Assembly (NCBI RefSeq): GCF_006438725.1
Contig: NZ_RCZD01000005.1
Location: forward strand, 1 to 64,000
Origin: Ewingella americana
Lineage (GTDB): Bacteria > Pseudomonadota > Gammaproteobacteria > Enterobacterales > Enterobacteriaceae
Direction of reading: 5' to 3'
Length of the DNA: 64,000 nucleotides
Within the stretch, counting starts at the first letter, position 1, and each line of letters starts with the position of its first letter. Of the stretch, positions 16,188 through 25,709 are shown piece after piece. The notes beneath the pieces are model-generated. The model searched no databases. It saw only the letters and a list, made by a program, of their open reading frames with translations, and was not told where the DNA came from. The translations under genes and the position numbers were made by a program.

Positions 16188-18266
16188 TCACCCCTCTTTC
16201 GCTTCCCACTCTGTATCCGGGCGTTGTGCAATCTGCTGTGGCGTCATCGGGCGGCCCAGCAGATAACCCTGCAAGGTGTCACAACCGAGCTTGGTGAGGA
16301 ACTCCTGCTGCTGGGTCGTTTCCACGCCTTCGGCCACAACTTTCAGGTTCAGCGTCTGGCCGAGTGCGATGATGGCCTGCACAATGCTGGCATCTTCGCT
16401 GCCGGCAATCAGGTCATTGATGAATGCACCGTCAATTTTCAGCTCACTGGCAGGCAGTCGTTTGAGATACAGCAGGCTGGAATAACCGGTGCCGAAGTCA
16501 TCGATTGAAGCCTTAACGCCATAGTTCGTCAGTTGTTCGAGAATCGCCACACTGGTGTCCGGGTCACGCATCGCGGTGGTTTCGGTCACTTCCAGCGTCA
16601 GCATCTGCGGCGGGATTTGATGCCGCTCGATGGTGGCGATCACCATCTCGACCAAATTGGCCTGTTCAAACTGTAAGGCCGACAGATTCACCGCCACTGT
16701 CCAGCTGCTGTGACCGGACAGATGCCACTGACGCAACTGGCGGCAGGCTTCGTTAATCACCCATTCGCCGATAGGAATAATCAAACCGGTCTTCTCCGCC
16801 ATCGGCAGGAAGGTGTCCGGGCTGAGCATGATGCCATGACGCTCCCAGCGCAACAGCGCTTCGAAGCCTGTCACCGGGCCATGCGGGGCAATAAATTTGG
16901 GCTGGTATTGCAGGCGTAATTCATCGTGTTCAATTGCCATGCGCAAATCATTCAACAATTGCAGCTGTTCTTGCGCATTAGCATTCATCGACGGCTGGAA
17001 GAAGCTATGCCCGCTGCGGCCTGAATTTTTGGTGTGGTACATCGCCGCATCGGCGTTGAGCATCAGTTCGCGCTCATCGTGGCCGTCGCCCGGATAGACT
17101 GCAATTCCGATGCTGACGGAAACCAGTAATTCATAGCGTGAGACATAGAAAGGTCTGGCGATCAGATGTACCAGTTTGTCGGCCAGCGTCGCGGCATCAT
17201 TGGGCTCTGCAATTTCCACCAGCAACACGAATTCATCGCCGCCGAGGCGCGCCAGGGTATCTGCGGCGCGCACCTCTGCCAGTATCCTTTCGGTCACGGC
17301 CACTAAAAGCAGGTCACCCACGTGGTGGCCGAAAGCATCGTTTACCGCCTTGAAACCGTCGAGATCGAGAAACAGCAGGGCGAAGGGCGACTCATTGCGT
17401 GCGGCTTTCTGTAAAGCCTGGCTCAGGCGATCTTCCAGCAGTAGGCGGTTAGGCAATTTAGTCAGGTTGTCGTGCAGCGCCAGTTGCGTCAGTTCACGGT
17501 TAGCTTGCGCAAGCGAGGAGGCCAGCACCGAGGTGCGCGCCTGCAACCGGGCATCGAGCACAGAAATGATTAACGTGATGGCCAGAACCGCCAGCGTGAC
17601 GACAATCACCAGCAGGGCAAGCCAGTTGTTATTGACCCCCGAATAGGCTGCCATGCTGTGGGTATTGTGCGGAAAATTGGCGGCCGCCATGCCGGTATAG
17701 TGCATGCCGACAATGGCCGCGCCCATCAGCACCGCCGCGCCGACGCGCAGCATTTTGACGTTCGGCGACTGTTGGCGCAGGTGAAACGCCATCCACAGCG
17801 CCGCGCCGGAGGCCACCACGGCGACCACCACCGACAGTGTCACCCAGCCTGTGTTGTAACTGATAGCGGGCATCATGCGCATCGCCGCCATGCCAGTGTA
17901 ATGCATTGCCGCAATCCCGCCGCCCATCAGCAGCGCTCCGAGCAGCAGACTTCGTGTGGGCAAGCGTTCCTGGCAGACCAACCACAGGGCAAAGGTTGAT
18001 GAGATGATAGCGATTATCATGGAAAGCAGGGTGATCAGTGGGTCGTAACCCATTGAGACAGGAAGGCTGAAGGCCAGCATGCCGATGAAGTGCATCGACC
18101 AGATGCCAATTCCCATCGACAGTGCGCCGCCTGCCAGCCATAAACGAGATGCTTTTCCCTGCGTGGTCGCTACCCGTCCTGCCATGTCGAGAGCAGTATA
18201 AGAAGCGAGCATGGCAACGATGAAGGAAAAAAGGATGAGCACATCGTTATAATTACTGGAAAGCAT
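16188..18266 (-). CDS. MHYT-GGDEF-EAL membrane cyclic-di-GMP protein
   Basis: A protein of 692 residues that makes or degrades cyclic di-GMP. The N-terminal ~240 residues form a seven-helix MHYT sensor with MHFIGM and two MHYTGM motifs, thought to bind metal or gases. The GGDEF domain (about 270-430) has intact GGDEF, with RAAD five residues before it as inhibitory I-site. The EAL domain (about 445-690) keeps EALLRW, the NLSALQF Asn, EVTE, DDFGTGYSS, LKID and AEGVET, so phosphodiesterase activity is likely. ATG 18266 follows GGAGTCTTTGC; an in-frame GTG lies five codons upstream. In E. coli a different phosphodiesterase gene occupies this neighbourhood. Confidence 0.92.
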   Translation of the reverse strand: MLSSNYNDVLILFSFIVAMLASYTALDMAGRVATTQGKASRLWLAGGALSMGIGIWSMHFIGMLAFSLPVSMGYDPLITLLSMIIAIISSTFALWLVCQERLPTRSLLLGALLMGGGIAAMHYTGMAAMRMMPAISYNTGWVTLSVVVAVVASGAALWMAFHLRQQSPNVKMLRVGAAVLMGAAIVGMHYTGMAAANFPHNTHSMAAYSGVNNNWLALLVIVVTLAVLAITLIISVLDARLQARTSVLASSLAQANRELTQLALHDNLTKLPNRLLLEDRLSQALQKAARNESPFALLFLDLDGFKAVNDAFGHHVGDLLLVAVTERILAEVRAADTLARLGGDEFVLLVEIAEPNDAATLADKLVHLIARPFYVSRYELLVSVSIGIAVYPGDGHDERELMLNADAAMYHTKNSGRSGHSFFQPSMNANAQEQLQLLNDLRMAIEHDELRLQYQPKFIAPHGPVTGFEALLRWERHGIMLSPDTFLPMAEKTGLIIPIGEWVINEACRQLRQWHLSGHSSWTVAVNLSALQFEQANLVEMVIATIERHQIPPQMLTLEVTETTAMRDPDTSVAILEQLTNYGVKASIDDFGTGYSSLLYLKRLPASELKIDGAFINDLIAGSEDASIVQAIIALGQTLNLKVVAEGVETTQQQEFLTKLGCDTLQGYLLGRPMTPQQIAQRPDTEWEAKEG

Positions 18267-18530
18267 GCAAAGACTCCACACAATAAAGTGGTTATTTAAA
18301 CGGCTATTTGAGCGCGGCGATCATGGCATTAAAAATTAATAAACGCTAACGAAATAGCGGTTTTATATTAAATTCACTTAAGGATAAGGGTGTGATGAAA
18401 AATATAAAAATGTGCAGGCTCAGGTTATTAGGCTTATTAATTATAGGGTTTTTGGTCGACTGGAATTATGACCGTGATGTCATAGGCTATAGTTAAGTAT
18501 TAAACAAGCTAATCAATTGGGAGTAAATAC

Positions 18531-19199
18531 ATGATAACGGTACACCATTTAAATAATTCACGTTCGCAGAGAATTCTCTGGATGCTGGAGGAACTGGAAG
18601 TCCCTTATCAAATCCAAAGATATCAACGCGATGAAAAAACCATGCTGGCGCCCGATTCACTCAAAAAAGTGCATCCACTGGGGAAATCCCCGGTTTTGGT
18701 TGATAACGATCTCACCTTGGCCGAGTCCGGCGCGATTATCGAATATTTGCAGGAAACCTACGACGCACAAGGGAATCTTAAGCCAACCGATCACTTCGCC
18801 CGGCAGCAGTTTCGTTACTGGATGCACTATGCCGAAGGATCACTGATGCCAATTCTGGTGATGAAGCTGATTTTTGGCCGTCTCGGCAAGCCGCCCATGC
18901 CATGGCTGATTCGCCCCATTGCGGGGGCTATCGGCAAAGGCGTGCAGGATAAATATCTGGATAAACAACTGGCCACCCACGGTGCTTATCTCGAAACACA
19001 CCTGACTGACCACCGCTGGTTTGCGGGCCGTGACTTCAGCGCCGCAGATGTTCAGATGAGTTTTCCGATTGAAGCGATGGTGTCGCGCGGCGGGCTGGAG
19101 AGATATCCGCATCTGCGCACATGGTTAACCACGATACAAGCCCGTCCGGCCTATCAGAAAGCGCTGGAGCAGGGCGGTGTGTACCATATAGGCAGTTAA
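18531..19199 (+). CDS. Glutathione S-transferase family protein
   Basis: The 222-residue cytosolic protein begins MITVHHLNNSRSQRILWML, with the serine of NNSRSQR in the place expected to bind glutathione. HPLGKSPVL (cis-Pro) and LAESGAIIEYL (Glu-Ser) complete the thioredoxin-like half. The C-terminal helical domain contains FSAADVQMSFPIEA. GGGAGTAAATAC precedes the ATG. It is unrelated in detail to the transferase at 9276. A spacer of about 590 bp follows it. Confidence 0.88.
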   Translation: MITVHHLNNSRSQRILWMLEELEVPYQIQRYQRDEKTMLAPDSLKKVHPLGKSPVLVDNDLTLAESGAIIEYLQETYDAQGNLKPTDHFARQQFRYWMHYAEGSLMPILVMKLIFGRLGKPPMPWLIRPIAGAIGKGVQDKYLDKQLATHGAYLETHLTDHRWFAGRDFSAADVQMSFPIEAMVSRGGLERYPHLRTWLTTIQARPAYQKALEQGGVYHIGS

Positions 19200-19788
19200 T
19201 TAATTGATTCAGAGCGGGTTGAGCAAATATATTATGTTTTGCCGGAACATTTATTCGGTTTTATACACTTCCGGTAAAGCATAAGTGAAACCTATTATCT
19301 GTTTTACGGTGTTGCTCTATTATTATGAGTGAGCCGGAGATAACCCCTCCCGTGTTTATTTTACCGGGGGGAGAACCGTACGATTTATCTTAAATCCTCC
19401 TCTGCATACCGTTTTTTTCGTTTGCCCGTATTGCCTGAATTTCGGACGAAATAAATCTGTACGTCATTTACGTATCTTGCAAAACGCCAAAAAGAACGGG
19501 TTTGCGCAAATTCCTGGGCGATATGCTTTTTAAATGCACAAATAAGACCAATTTGTCGTGAACGGGAGTTGAAAAGAGGGGGTTAATGGCTGGATAATCG
19601 TTTGCTTTGCAGTACCCGTGGTTTTTATTTCCGCCTTACGCGATGAGAGTTAAACGTTTGCCTTGGTTTTGCGCGTCGATCCTGCCTGTTTGTCGGCACG
19701 CATTTCACCGGGTAGGGAAGCGAACGTGACGAAACGGTTTCGTAATGACCACGCAGGCTTTTCAGCAAGACACTTCAGAGGGTTGCAC
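19200..19788. other. 589 bp non-coding region upstream of ghxP
   Basis: No gene is supported here. The left part is A/T-rich and includes a C-rich/G-rich pair around 19344-19372 that could form an imperfect hairpin after the transferase gene. The right part holds a PurR-like site at 19648-19663 and an ACGAAAC-G-GTTTCGT palindrome at 19729-19743 close to the ghxP start. Confidence 0.5.
19648..19663. promoter_or_regulatory. PurR-like operator upstream of ghxP
   Basis: AGTTAAACGTTTGCCT matches the PurR consensus ACGCAAACGTTTGCGT at 12 of 16 positions, including the uninterrupted central AAACGTTTGC. The distance to the ghxP start (125 bp) allows a promoter in between. Purine repression would fit a purine-base importer. 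Confidence 0.45.
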
Positions 19789-21156
19789 ATGTCTAGTTCA
19801 CACAGCAAAACGGGCGGTGCTGTTGCGCCAACCGGTTCGCTTGATGCTTTTTTCAAAATTTCTGCCCGCGGCAGCAATGTCCGTCAGGAGGTCATTGCCG
19901 GTCTCACGACGTTTCTTGCCATGGTGTATTCCGTAATTGTTGTCCCAGGCATGTTGGGTAAAGCCGGTTTCTCACCAAGTGCTGTTTTTGTCGCCACCTG
20001 TCTGGTGGCGGGTTTCGGTTCACTATTAATGGGTCTGTGGGCTAACCTGCCACTGGCTATCGGTTGTGCTATCTCCCTGACGGCGTTTACTGCGTTTAGT
20101 CTGGTGCTGGGTCAGCACATCAGCGTGCCCGTGGCGCTGGGTGCGGTCTTCCTGATGGGGGTGCTGTTTACCATCATTTCTGTCACGGGCATCCGTTCGT
20201 GGATATTACGCAATTTACCGATGGGCGTTGCGCATGGCACCGGCATTGGTATTGGCTTGTTCTTGCTGCTGATTGCCGCTAACGGTGTCGGCCTGGTGAT
20301 CAAAAACCCTCTTGACGGTTTACCGGTCACGCTCGGTGCGTTCACCTCTTTCCCGGTGATCATGACGCTGCTGGGGCTGGCGGTGATTTTTGGCCTGGAA
20401 AAACTACGCGTTCCCGGCGGCATTTTGCTGGTGATCATCGTGATATCTATCATCGGCCTGATGTTTGATCCGGCGGTGAAATATCAGGGTCTGTTCGCGA
20501 TGCCGTCCCTGTCTGATGCCAATGGGCGCTCAGTGCTGTTTAATCTCGACATTATGGGTGCGCTGAAAATGGCCGTGCTGCCAAGCGTGCTGGCACTGGT
20601 GATGACGGCAGTATTTGATGCCACAGGCACCATTCGCGCCGTAGCGGGACAGGCTAACTTGCTGGATAAAGATGGGCAGATCATCAGCGGTGGTAAAGCG
20701 CTGACTTCTGACTCTATCAGCAGCATGTTAGCGGGTCTGGTTGGTGCAGCACCGGCAGCGGTGTATATCGAATCTGCGGCGGGTACGGCGGCGGGCGGTA
20801 AAACTGGCCTGACGGCGACGGTGGTCGGCGTGTTGTTCCTGCTGATGCTGTTCCTGTCTCCGCTCTCTTATCTGGTTCCGGCTTACGCCACGGCACCGGC
20901 GCTGATGTATGTCGGCCTGCTGATGCTGAGTAACGTTACCAAACTGGACTTTGATGACTTCGTCGACGCGATGTCCGGCCTGTTGTGCGCTGTTTTCATC
21001 GTGCTTACCTGTAATATCGTGACCGGTATTATGTTGGGCTTCAGCGCACTGGTCATCGGCCGTATCTTCTCCGGCGAATGGCGCAAGCTGAACGTCGGCA
21101 CCGTGATCATCGCGGTGGCGTTAGTGGCGTTCTACGCCGGTGGATGGGCCATTTAA
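19789..21156 (+). CDS. ghxP: Guanine/hypoxanthine permease GhxP
   Basis: Proton-driven purine-base importer of the NCS2/AzgA type with about 12-14 membrane segments in 455 residues. Long stretches match E. coli GhxP (YjcD) from memory, such as [19 protein letters not shown] and the [19 protein letters not shown] region. The ATG at 19789 ([10 protein letters not shown]) follows AGAGGGTTGCAC; the longer frame from 19663 overlaps the PurR-like site and is rejected. As in E. coli, yjcE follows, but here a ~580 bp palindromic repeat separates them. Confidence 0.93.
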   Translation: MSSSHSKTGGAVAPTGSLDAFFKISARGSNVRQEVIAGLTTFLAMVYSVIVVPGMLGKAGFSPSAVFVATCLVAGFGSLLMGLWANLPLAIGCAISLTAFTAFSLVLGQHISVPVALGAVFLMGVLFTIISVTGIRSWILRNLPMGVAHGTGIGIGLFLLLIAANGVGLVIKNPLDGLPVTLGAFTSFPVIMTLLGLAVIFGLEKLRVPGGILLVIIVISIIGLMFDPAVKYQGLFAMPSLSDANGRSVLFNLDIMGALKMAVLPSVLALVMTAVFDATGTIRAVAGQANLLDKDGQIISGGKALTSDSISSMLAGLVGAAPAAVYIESAAGTAAGGKTGLTATVVGVLFLLMLFLSPLSYLVPAYATAPALMYVGLLMLSNVTKLDFDDFVDAMSGLLCAVFIVLTCNIVTGIMLGFSALVIGRIFSGEWRKLNVGTVIIAVALVAFYAGGWAI

Positions 21157-21181
21157 GATTTTTTTGGGCGAAAAAATGTAA

Positions 21182-21764
21182 CGCCTTTTTAAAATCAAAT
21201 TCCAAGTCGTGGGCGTCGGCCCACACCGGGCGAGTTTCGGGTTGCGATCCGAACTCGCTTTTTTAATTCAAGGTCAAAGTCGTGGGCTTTTTCATGGAAC
21301 ACCGGCAGCTGCGCTGGTCACAATGGCCGTGTTTCAGGTGCCGCTGTTATAGCCGCAAAATGCCGCCGCGTTGCGGTTCCTTCACTTCGGGTTCCAACCC
21401 GCGTAATAAAGACACGCGGTTTTCCACCTCTCGTTCAGCGCCATTTTTGAATGCGGCCCGGACTTTTTTAAAAGACAAAACAGAGCCAGGCGTTGTCTTT
21501 AGTCTTTTATCTTTTGATTTATATAGCCACTAAGGCGCAGTCAAAAATGGCACCGGATGAGAGGTTCGAGACCTATGGCTCGAACCCGAAATACGGGGAC
21601 GGCGAAGCCGTGACATTTTGCGCCTCACTCGGAAGTTACGAGACATGTCCTTCGTCCCAGCCAAGCGCGCAGTTAAAAAACGCAGGATTCCAAAGGAGGT
21701 TCGTTTAAACCTCCTTTGGGCCCGTGTGGGCGGCTAGCCCACGGTTTGGACGTTTAAAAGCGGG
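21182..21764. repeat. Giant imperfect palindrome, copy A
   Basis: The two halves of this 583 bp block are inverted copies of one another and of the arms of copy B at 25710-26337. At the centre AAAGACAA (21471-21478) pairs with TTGTCTTT (21493-21500). Each arm is a chain of local hairpins: GTGGGC/GCCCAC at 21209-21224 and 21726-21742; CCAAAGGAGGTT/AACCTCCTTTGG at 21690-21719; CGGGT/ACCCG at 21388-21401. Other shared blocks include GTGTTTCAGGT, GCCGCAAAATGCCGCCGC and CGCCATTTTTGAATGCGGCC. It fills the ghxP-yjcE gap. Short reading frames inside it follow the repeat and are not credible genes. Confidence 0.9.
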
Positions 21765-21871
21765 TTTAAGCACGCTCTGATTTAAAAAGACGTCTTTTTT
21801 GATCTACTATTCCCCTGTATGTGTCAGACCCCGTCTGATTGAAATCATAAAAATAAGAGTCCAAGGAAAGC

Positions 21872-23521
21872 ATGGAAATCTTCTTTACCATTCTGATTCT
21901 GATCCTGGTGGTGTCACTTTCCGGTGTCGTGACCAGGATGTTGCCGTTTCAAGTTCCCCTCCCTTTGATGCAAATCTTGGTCGGGGCATTGCTGGCCTGG
22001 CCCAACTTTGGTCTGCACGTGGATTTCGACCCTGAGCTGTTTTTAGTGCTGTTCATTCCCCCGCTGCTGTTCGCCGATGGCTGGAAAACCCCGACGCGTG
22101 AGTTTTTGCACCACGGGCGCGAAATTCTCGGGCTGGCGCTGGTCCTGGTGTTGCTGACCGTCGTGGGCATCGGTTACCTGATTTACCTGATGGTGCCGGG
22201 TATTCCTCTGGTGGCGGCTTTTGCGCTGGCGGCGGTGCTTTCTCCGACCGATGCCGTGGCGCTCGGCGGGATTGTCGGCAAAGGACGTATTCCGAAATCG
22301 ATCATGGGCGTGCTGGAGGGCGAGGCGCTGATGAATGACGCGTCTGGTCTGGTGTCGCTGAAATTTGCTATCGCGGTAGCCATGGGCACCATGATTTTCA
22401 CCGTCGGCGGCGCGTCGGTCGAGTTTCTCAAAGTAGCGATTGGCGGCCTGATGGCCGGTGTGGCGGTGACCTGGTTGTACAGTAAATCGCTGCGCATTAT
22501 GAGCCGCTGGAGCGGGGATGACCCGGCGACGCAAATCGTTTTCCTGCTGCTGTTGCCGTTTGCCTCCTACCTGATTGCCGAACACATCGGCGTGTCGGGT
22601 ATTTTGGCCGCCGTGGCCGCCGGTATGACCATCAGCCAGTCTGGCATTATCCGTAACGCGCCGCTGGCAATGCGCCTGCGAGCCAACAGCGTCTGGGCGA
22701 TGCTCGAATTTGTGTTCAACGGCATGGTGTTCATCATGCTGGGCTTGCAACTGCCGGGTATTTTGGAGAACTCCCTCGACCAGGCCACCCATGATCCCTC
22801 TATCGTCACCTGGCACCTGTTTGCTGACGTCGGCATCATCTACTTTGCGCTGCTGCTGCTGCGCTTTGTCTGGCTGTGGGTGATGAAAAATATCAGTAAC
22901 CGTTTTCTGAAAAAGAAACCGTTGCTGTTTGGCAGTTACAGTACGCGTGAATTGTGGATAGCCTCTTTTGCCGGAGTGCGCGGAGCGATAACCCTGGCCG
23001 GTGTGCTCTCTATTCCACTGTTCCTCACGGATGGCACCGCTTTCCCGTCGCGTTACCAGTTGGTGTTTCTGGCCACCGGGGTGATCCTGTTCTCACTGAT
23101 TGCAGGGGTGATTGCCTTGCCATTCCTGCTCAAAGGTGTGGTGCTTGCCGACGGTTCGGTCTACCGGGAAGAGGAGCGCATGGCGAAGTCGATTGCCGCC
23201 GAAGTGGCGATCGAAAGCCTGCATAAAATGGAAGAACGCCTGGCGGCGGATGCCGAAGAGAACATCGACGAGCAGACGCTCAAGGAGATCAGCTCGCGGG
23301 TAATAGGGACGCTGCGGCGACGAACGGCCAATAAAGATGACATGGAAACCGCGCTGAAGCTGGAAAACCTCGAACGGCGCTTTCGTCTGACGGCGCTGCG
23401 GGCCGAGCGCGGCGAGCTGTATCATCTGCGTGCGACGCAGAAAATCAGTAACGAAACCCTGCAAAAACTGCTGCATGATCTCGACCTGCTCGAAGCGTTG
23501 CTGGTAGAAAAAGAAGTGTGA
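21872..23521 (+). CDS. yjcE: CPA1-family Na+/H+ antiporter YjcE
   Basis: Inner-membrane cation/proton antiporter of 549 residues, exactly the E. coli YjcE length. About 12 hydrophobic segments fill residues 1-410, with LSPTDAVALGGIVGKGRIP and EGEALMNDASGLV as the conserved transport-site motifs and FAGVRGAITLAGVLSIPLF further on. A charged cytoplasmic C-terminal domain of ~130 residues, rich in Glu, Arg and Leu, probably forms coiled coils. AAGGAAAGC precedes the ATG. The ghxP-yjcE order is conserved with E. coli. Ions transported are not certain. Confidence 0.92.
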   Translation: MEIFFTILILILVVSLSGVVTRMLPFQVPLPLMQILVGALLAWPNFGLHVDFDPELFLVLFIPPLLFADGWKTPTREFLHHGREILGLALVLVLLTVVGIGYLIYLMVPGIPLVAAFALAAVLSPTDAVALGGIVGKGRIPKSIMGVLEGEALMNDASGLVSLKFAIAVAMGTMIFTVGGASVEFLKVAIGGLMAGVAVTWLYSKSLRIMSRWSGDDPATQIVFLLLLPFASYLIAEHIGVSGILAAVAAGMTISQSGIIRNAPLAMRLRANSVWAMLEFVFNGMVFIMLGLQLPGILENSLDQATHDPSIVTWHLFADVGIIYFALLLLRFVWLWVMKNISNRFLKKKPLLFGSYSTRELWIASFAGVRGAITLAGVLSIPLFLTDGTAFPSRYQLVFLATGVILFSLIAGVIALPFLLKGVVLADGSVYREEERMAKSIAAEVAIESLHKMEERLAADAEENIDEQTLKEISSRVIGTLRRRTANKDDMETALKLENLERRFRLTALRAERGELYHLRATQKISNETLQKLLHDLDLLEALLVEKEV

Positions 23522-23561
23522 TCGTCTCCAACCGACTTCTTTTTCTACTACAGCGCGCACG

Positions 23562-24470
23562 TCATCCGGCGTGCGCGCCTTCCTCTCCTTCCTGCTGCCA
23601 ATACGCCCGGCAAAGCGCAATCCACGCCTGCGCACTGTGCGACAAGTAACTTCCCTGATGCCAGATAAGCCCCAACTGCCACGGCATAGCGGGATCCAGC
23701 GGTATCCACATCAGACTGTTTTTATCCAGCCGCTGGCAGATAGGTTCCGGCAAAATGGCGATGCCCATGCCGGTCTGCACCATGGCGGCGAGGAAGTCCC
23801 ACTGGCCGCTGCGGGCAGCGATTTTAGGGGTAAACCCGTGGCTGCTGAAGGCTTCCATCAGCATGCGGTACAGCGCAAAGTCTTCGTTATAAATCAGAAT
23901 GCTTTCATCAGCCAGCTCGGTAATCGGCACTCGGGTGCGGTTAAGCCATTTCTCGCTGCGCGGCACGACCACACACAGCGGGTGACTGAAGAGCGGCAGC
24001 GACGTAATTGAAGGAACCGCGTCGGCGGGCAGGGCGGTCAGCGCCAAATCCAGTTCGCCAGAGATCACCGCCTGCTGGACTGTCAGGCCGCCAAACTCTG
24101 AGATGATCAGCTCAATGCCTGGATATTTTTGGCGGAATTCGCCGATCAACGGTGCCATCTGTGTACCGACCATCGGCGGGATCCCCAAACGCAGCCGCCC
24201 GCGTTTGACGGTGTTGATATCCTCCAGTTCGACCTCGAGTTGGCGGAACTCTTCCAGAATATTCAGGCCACGCTGATACACCGCCTGTCCGCTGTCGGTC
24301 AGGCGCAGGCGACGCCCTTCCCGGACGATCAGTGTACATTCCAGCTCTTCTTCTAAATGACGCAGCATTTTGCTGATGGTCGGCTGAGTGACGAACAGCT
24401 TTTCGGCCGCGCGGGTAAAGCTCTGCTGGCGGACCACTTCGACGAAATAACGTAACGTGCGGACATCCAT
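23562..24470 (-). CDS. LysR-family regulator of the adjacent cidA-cidB pair
   Basis: Transcription factor of 302 residues. The winged helix-turn-helix fills residues 1-60 (MDVRTLRYFVEVVRQQSFTR then AAEKLFVTQPTISKMLRHLE), followed by the periplasmic-binding-like effector domain. It resembles CidR/YwbI, which control cidABC-type operons in Firmicutes, and it is divergent from a CidA/LrgA-CidB/LrgB pair with a LysR-type box at 24479-24493 in the shared promoter region. The effector is unknown; in Firmicutes it is linked to acetate and overflow metabolism. Confidence 0.88.
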   Translation of the reverse strand: MDVRTLRYFVEVVRQQSFTRAAEKLFVTQPTISKMLRHLEEELECTLIVREGRRLRLTDSGQAVYQRGLNILEEFRQLEVELEDINTVKRGRLRLGIPPMVGTQMAPLIGEFRQKYPGIELIISEFGGLTVQQAVISGELDLALTALPADAVPSITSLPLFSHPLCVVVPRSEKWLNRTRVPITELADESILIYNEDFALYRMLMEAFSSHGFTPKIAARSGQWDFLAAMVQTGMGIAILPEPICQRLDKNSLMWIPLDPAMPWQLGLIWHQGSYLSHSAQAWIALCRAYWQQEGEEGAHAG

Positions 24471-24478
24471 TATTAACT

Positions 24479-24493
24479 ATTCCATTTTGGAAT
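24479..24493. promoter_or_regulatory. LysR-type operator between regulator and cidA
   Basis: ATTCCA-TTT-TGGAAT is a perfect inverted repeat with the T-N11-A spacing of LysR-type binding sites. It lies eight bases upstream of the regulator's start codon and 90 bp upstream of the cidA start, well placed for autoregulation and activation. Confidence 0.6.
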
Positions 24494-24583
24494 CATTTGG
24501 ATGATTTTAATTCATTTCTTCACAGGTTTCCTGCCAACGTATAATTCAGCCAGTTCTTTTTTCGTCCTTCGAGGTCGTTCCCC

Positions 24584-25006
24584 ATGTTGTTGGCGTTGCG
24601 CACACGAGCGCCGTCCCTGTTGAATCGCTGTCAGGTACCCATTCAGGTGGTGCTGTATGCCATTTTGTTCCTGATAGCGGACCGTCTGGTCACGTTGCTG
24701 CATTTACCCCTGCCGGCCAATATCGTCGGCATGTTGATGCTGTTGTTACTGATTATGTTCCGCGTGTTGCCGCTGAAATGGGTAAAAGCCGGTTCACGCT
24801 GGCTGCTGGCGGAAATGCTGTTGTTCTTCGTACCTGCCGTGGTGGCGGTAGTGAATTATGCGCAGTTGCTGATGGTCGAAGGCTGGAAGATCTTTCTGGT
24901 GATTGGTATCAGCACGATGCTGACACTCGGGGCGACATCGCTGGTGGTTGACCGGGTTTATCGCCTCGAGCAGAAGCTTGCCGCGAGGAGAGCGCGTCAT
25001 GACTGA
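24584..25006 (+). CDS. CidA/LrgA-family holin-like membrane protein
   Basis: Small inner-membrane protein of 140 residues with four hydrophobic segments and the family motif PANIVGMLMLLLLIMF at about residues 44-59. CidA/LrgA proteins resemble phage holins and are implicated in autolysis and in transport of pyruvate-type metabolites. The C-terminus is Arg/Lys-rich (KLAARRARHD). Its last eight bases overlap the start of the cidB-like gene (ATGACTGA), so the two are translationally coupled. Confidence 0.88.
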   Translation: MLLALRTRAPSLLNRCQVPIQVVLYAILFLIADRLVTLLHLPLPANIVGMLMLLLLIMFRVLPLKWVKAGSRWLLAEMLLFFVPAVVAVVNYAQLLMVEGWKIFLVIGISTMLTLGATSLVVDRVYRLEQKLAARRARHD

Positions 25007-25688
25007 CATCATCATCAGCATTGCCTGTTTTCTGGTGACGCTCGGTCTCTATTTCGCCAATAAAAAACTCTATCGCCAGCGGCGCACACTGCTGTTTATG
25101 CCGCTGGTCCTGACGCCGGTGGTGCTGGTGGTATTGCTGGTGGTGACGCATGTTTCCTATCAGGATTACATCGGTGAAACCCACTGGTTGCTGTGGCTGC
25201 TGGGCCCGTCGACTATCGCGTTTGCTGTGCCGGTCTACGAGAATATGGCGATCATCCGCCGCCACTGGCTATCATTGTCGGCAGGCGTGGTGACCGCCAT
25301 TATTGTGGCAGTTTTCAGCTCTGTCTGGCTGGCGCGTTTGTTGACGTTGCCGGAAGAGATCCAGCGCAGTCTGGCGGTGCGCTCCATCACCACGCCTTTC
25401 GCGCTGGCCGCCGCCAAACAGTTGGGCGGCCAGCCGGATTTGGTCGCGCTGTTTGTGGTGATCACCGGCGTATTTGGCATGGCGGTCGGCGATATTTTAT
25501 TCCTGCGGCTGGCGGTAAAAAGCGGGCTGGCAAAAGGGGCAGGCTTAGGTGCCGCCTCTCATGGCGCGGGCACGGCGAAAGCCTATGAAATCGGCGCAGA
25601 AGAAGGGGTGGTTTCCAGTCTGGTGATGATGCTGGCGGGGGTGATCACGGTGGTGGTGGCGCCCTTAATCAGTGTTTTGATGTGGTAG
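24999..25688 (+). CDS. CidB/LrgB-family membrane protein
   Basis: Inner-membrane protein of 230 residues with about six hydrophobic segments. It carries SITTPFALAAAKQLGG, LFVVITGVFGMAVGD and GAASHGAGTAKAYEIG, the conserved blocks of the LrgB family, which partners CidA/LrgA. The start at 24999 (MTDIIISIACFLV) is supported by GCGAGGAG upstream and by overlap with cidA; the longer frame from 24948 runs inside cidA. The stop is followed within about 20 bp by palindromic repeat copy B. Confidence 0.88.
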   Translation: MTDIIISIACFLVTLGLYFANKKLYRQRRTLLFMPLVLTPVVLVVLLVVTHVSYQDYIGETHWLLWLLGPSTIAFAVPVYENMAIIRRHWLSLSAGVVTAIIVAVFSSVWLARLLTLPEEIQRSLAVRSITTPFALAAAKQLGGQPDLVALFVVITGVFGMAVGDILFLRLAVKSGLAKGAGLGAASHGAGTAKAYEIGAEEGVVSSLVMMLAGVITVVVAPLISVLMW

Positions 25689-25709
25689 GCGACCACCAGC
25701 GCTAAGACT

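Noticed and set aside
21282-21708. Short plus-strand frames inside palindrome copy A
   Set aside because: They follow the repeat's sequence, differ between arms and copies, and encode Cys/Arg/Ser-rich products without features.
22043-22816. 257-codon minus-strand frame inside yjcE
   Set aside because: It is the antisense shadow of a well-conserved antiporter gene; the product is His/Gln/Arg-rich with no family features.
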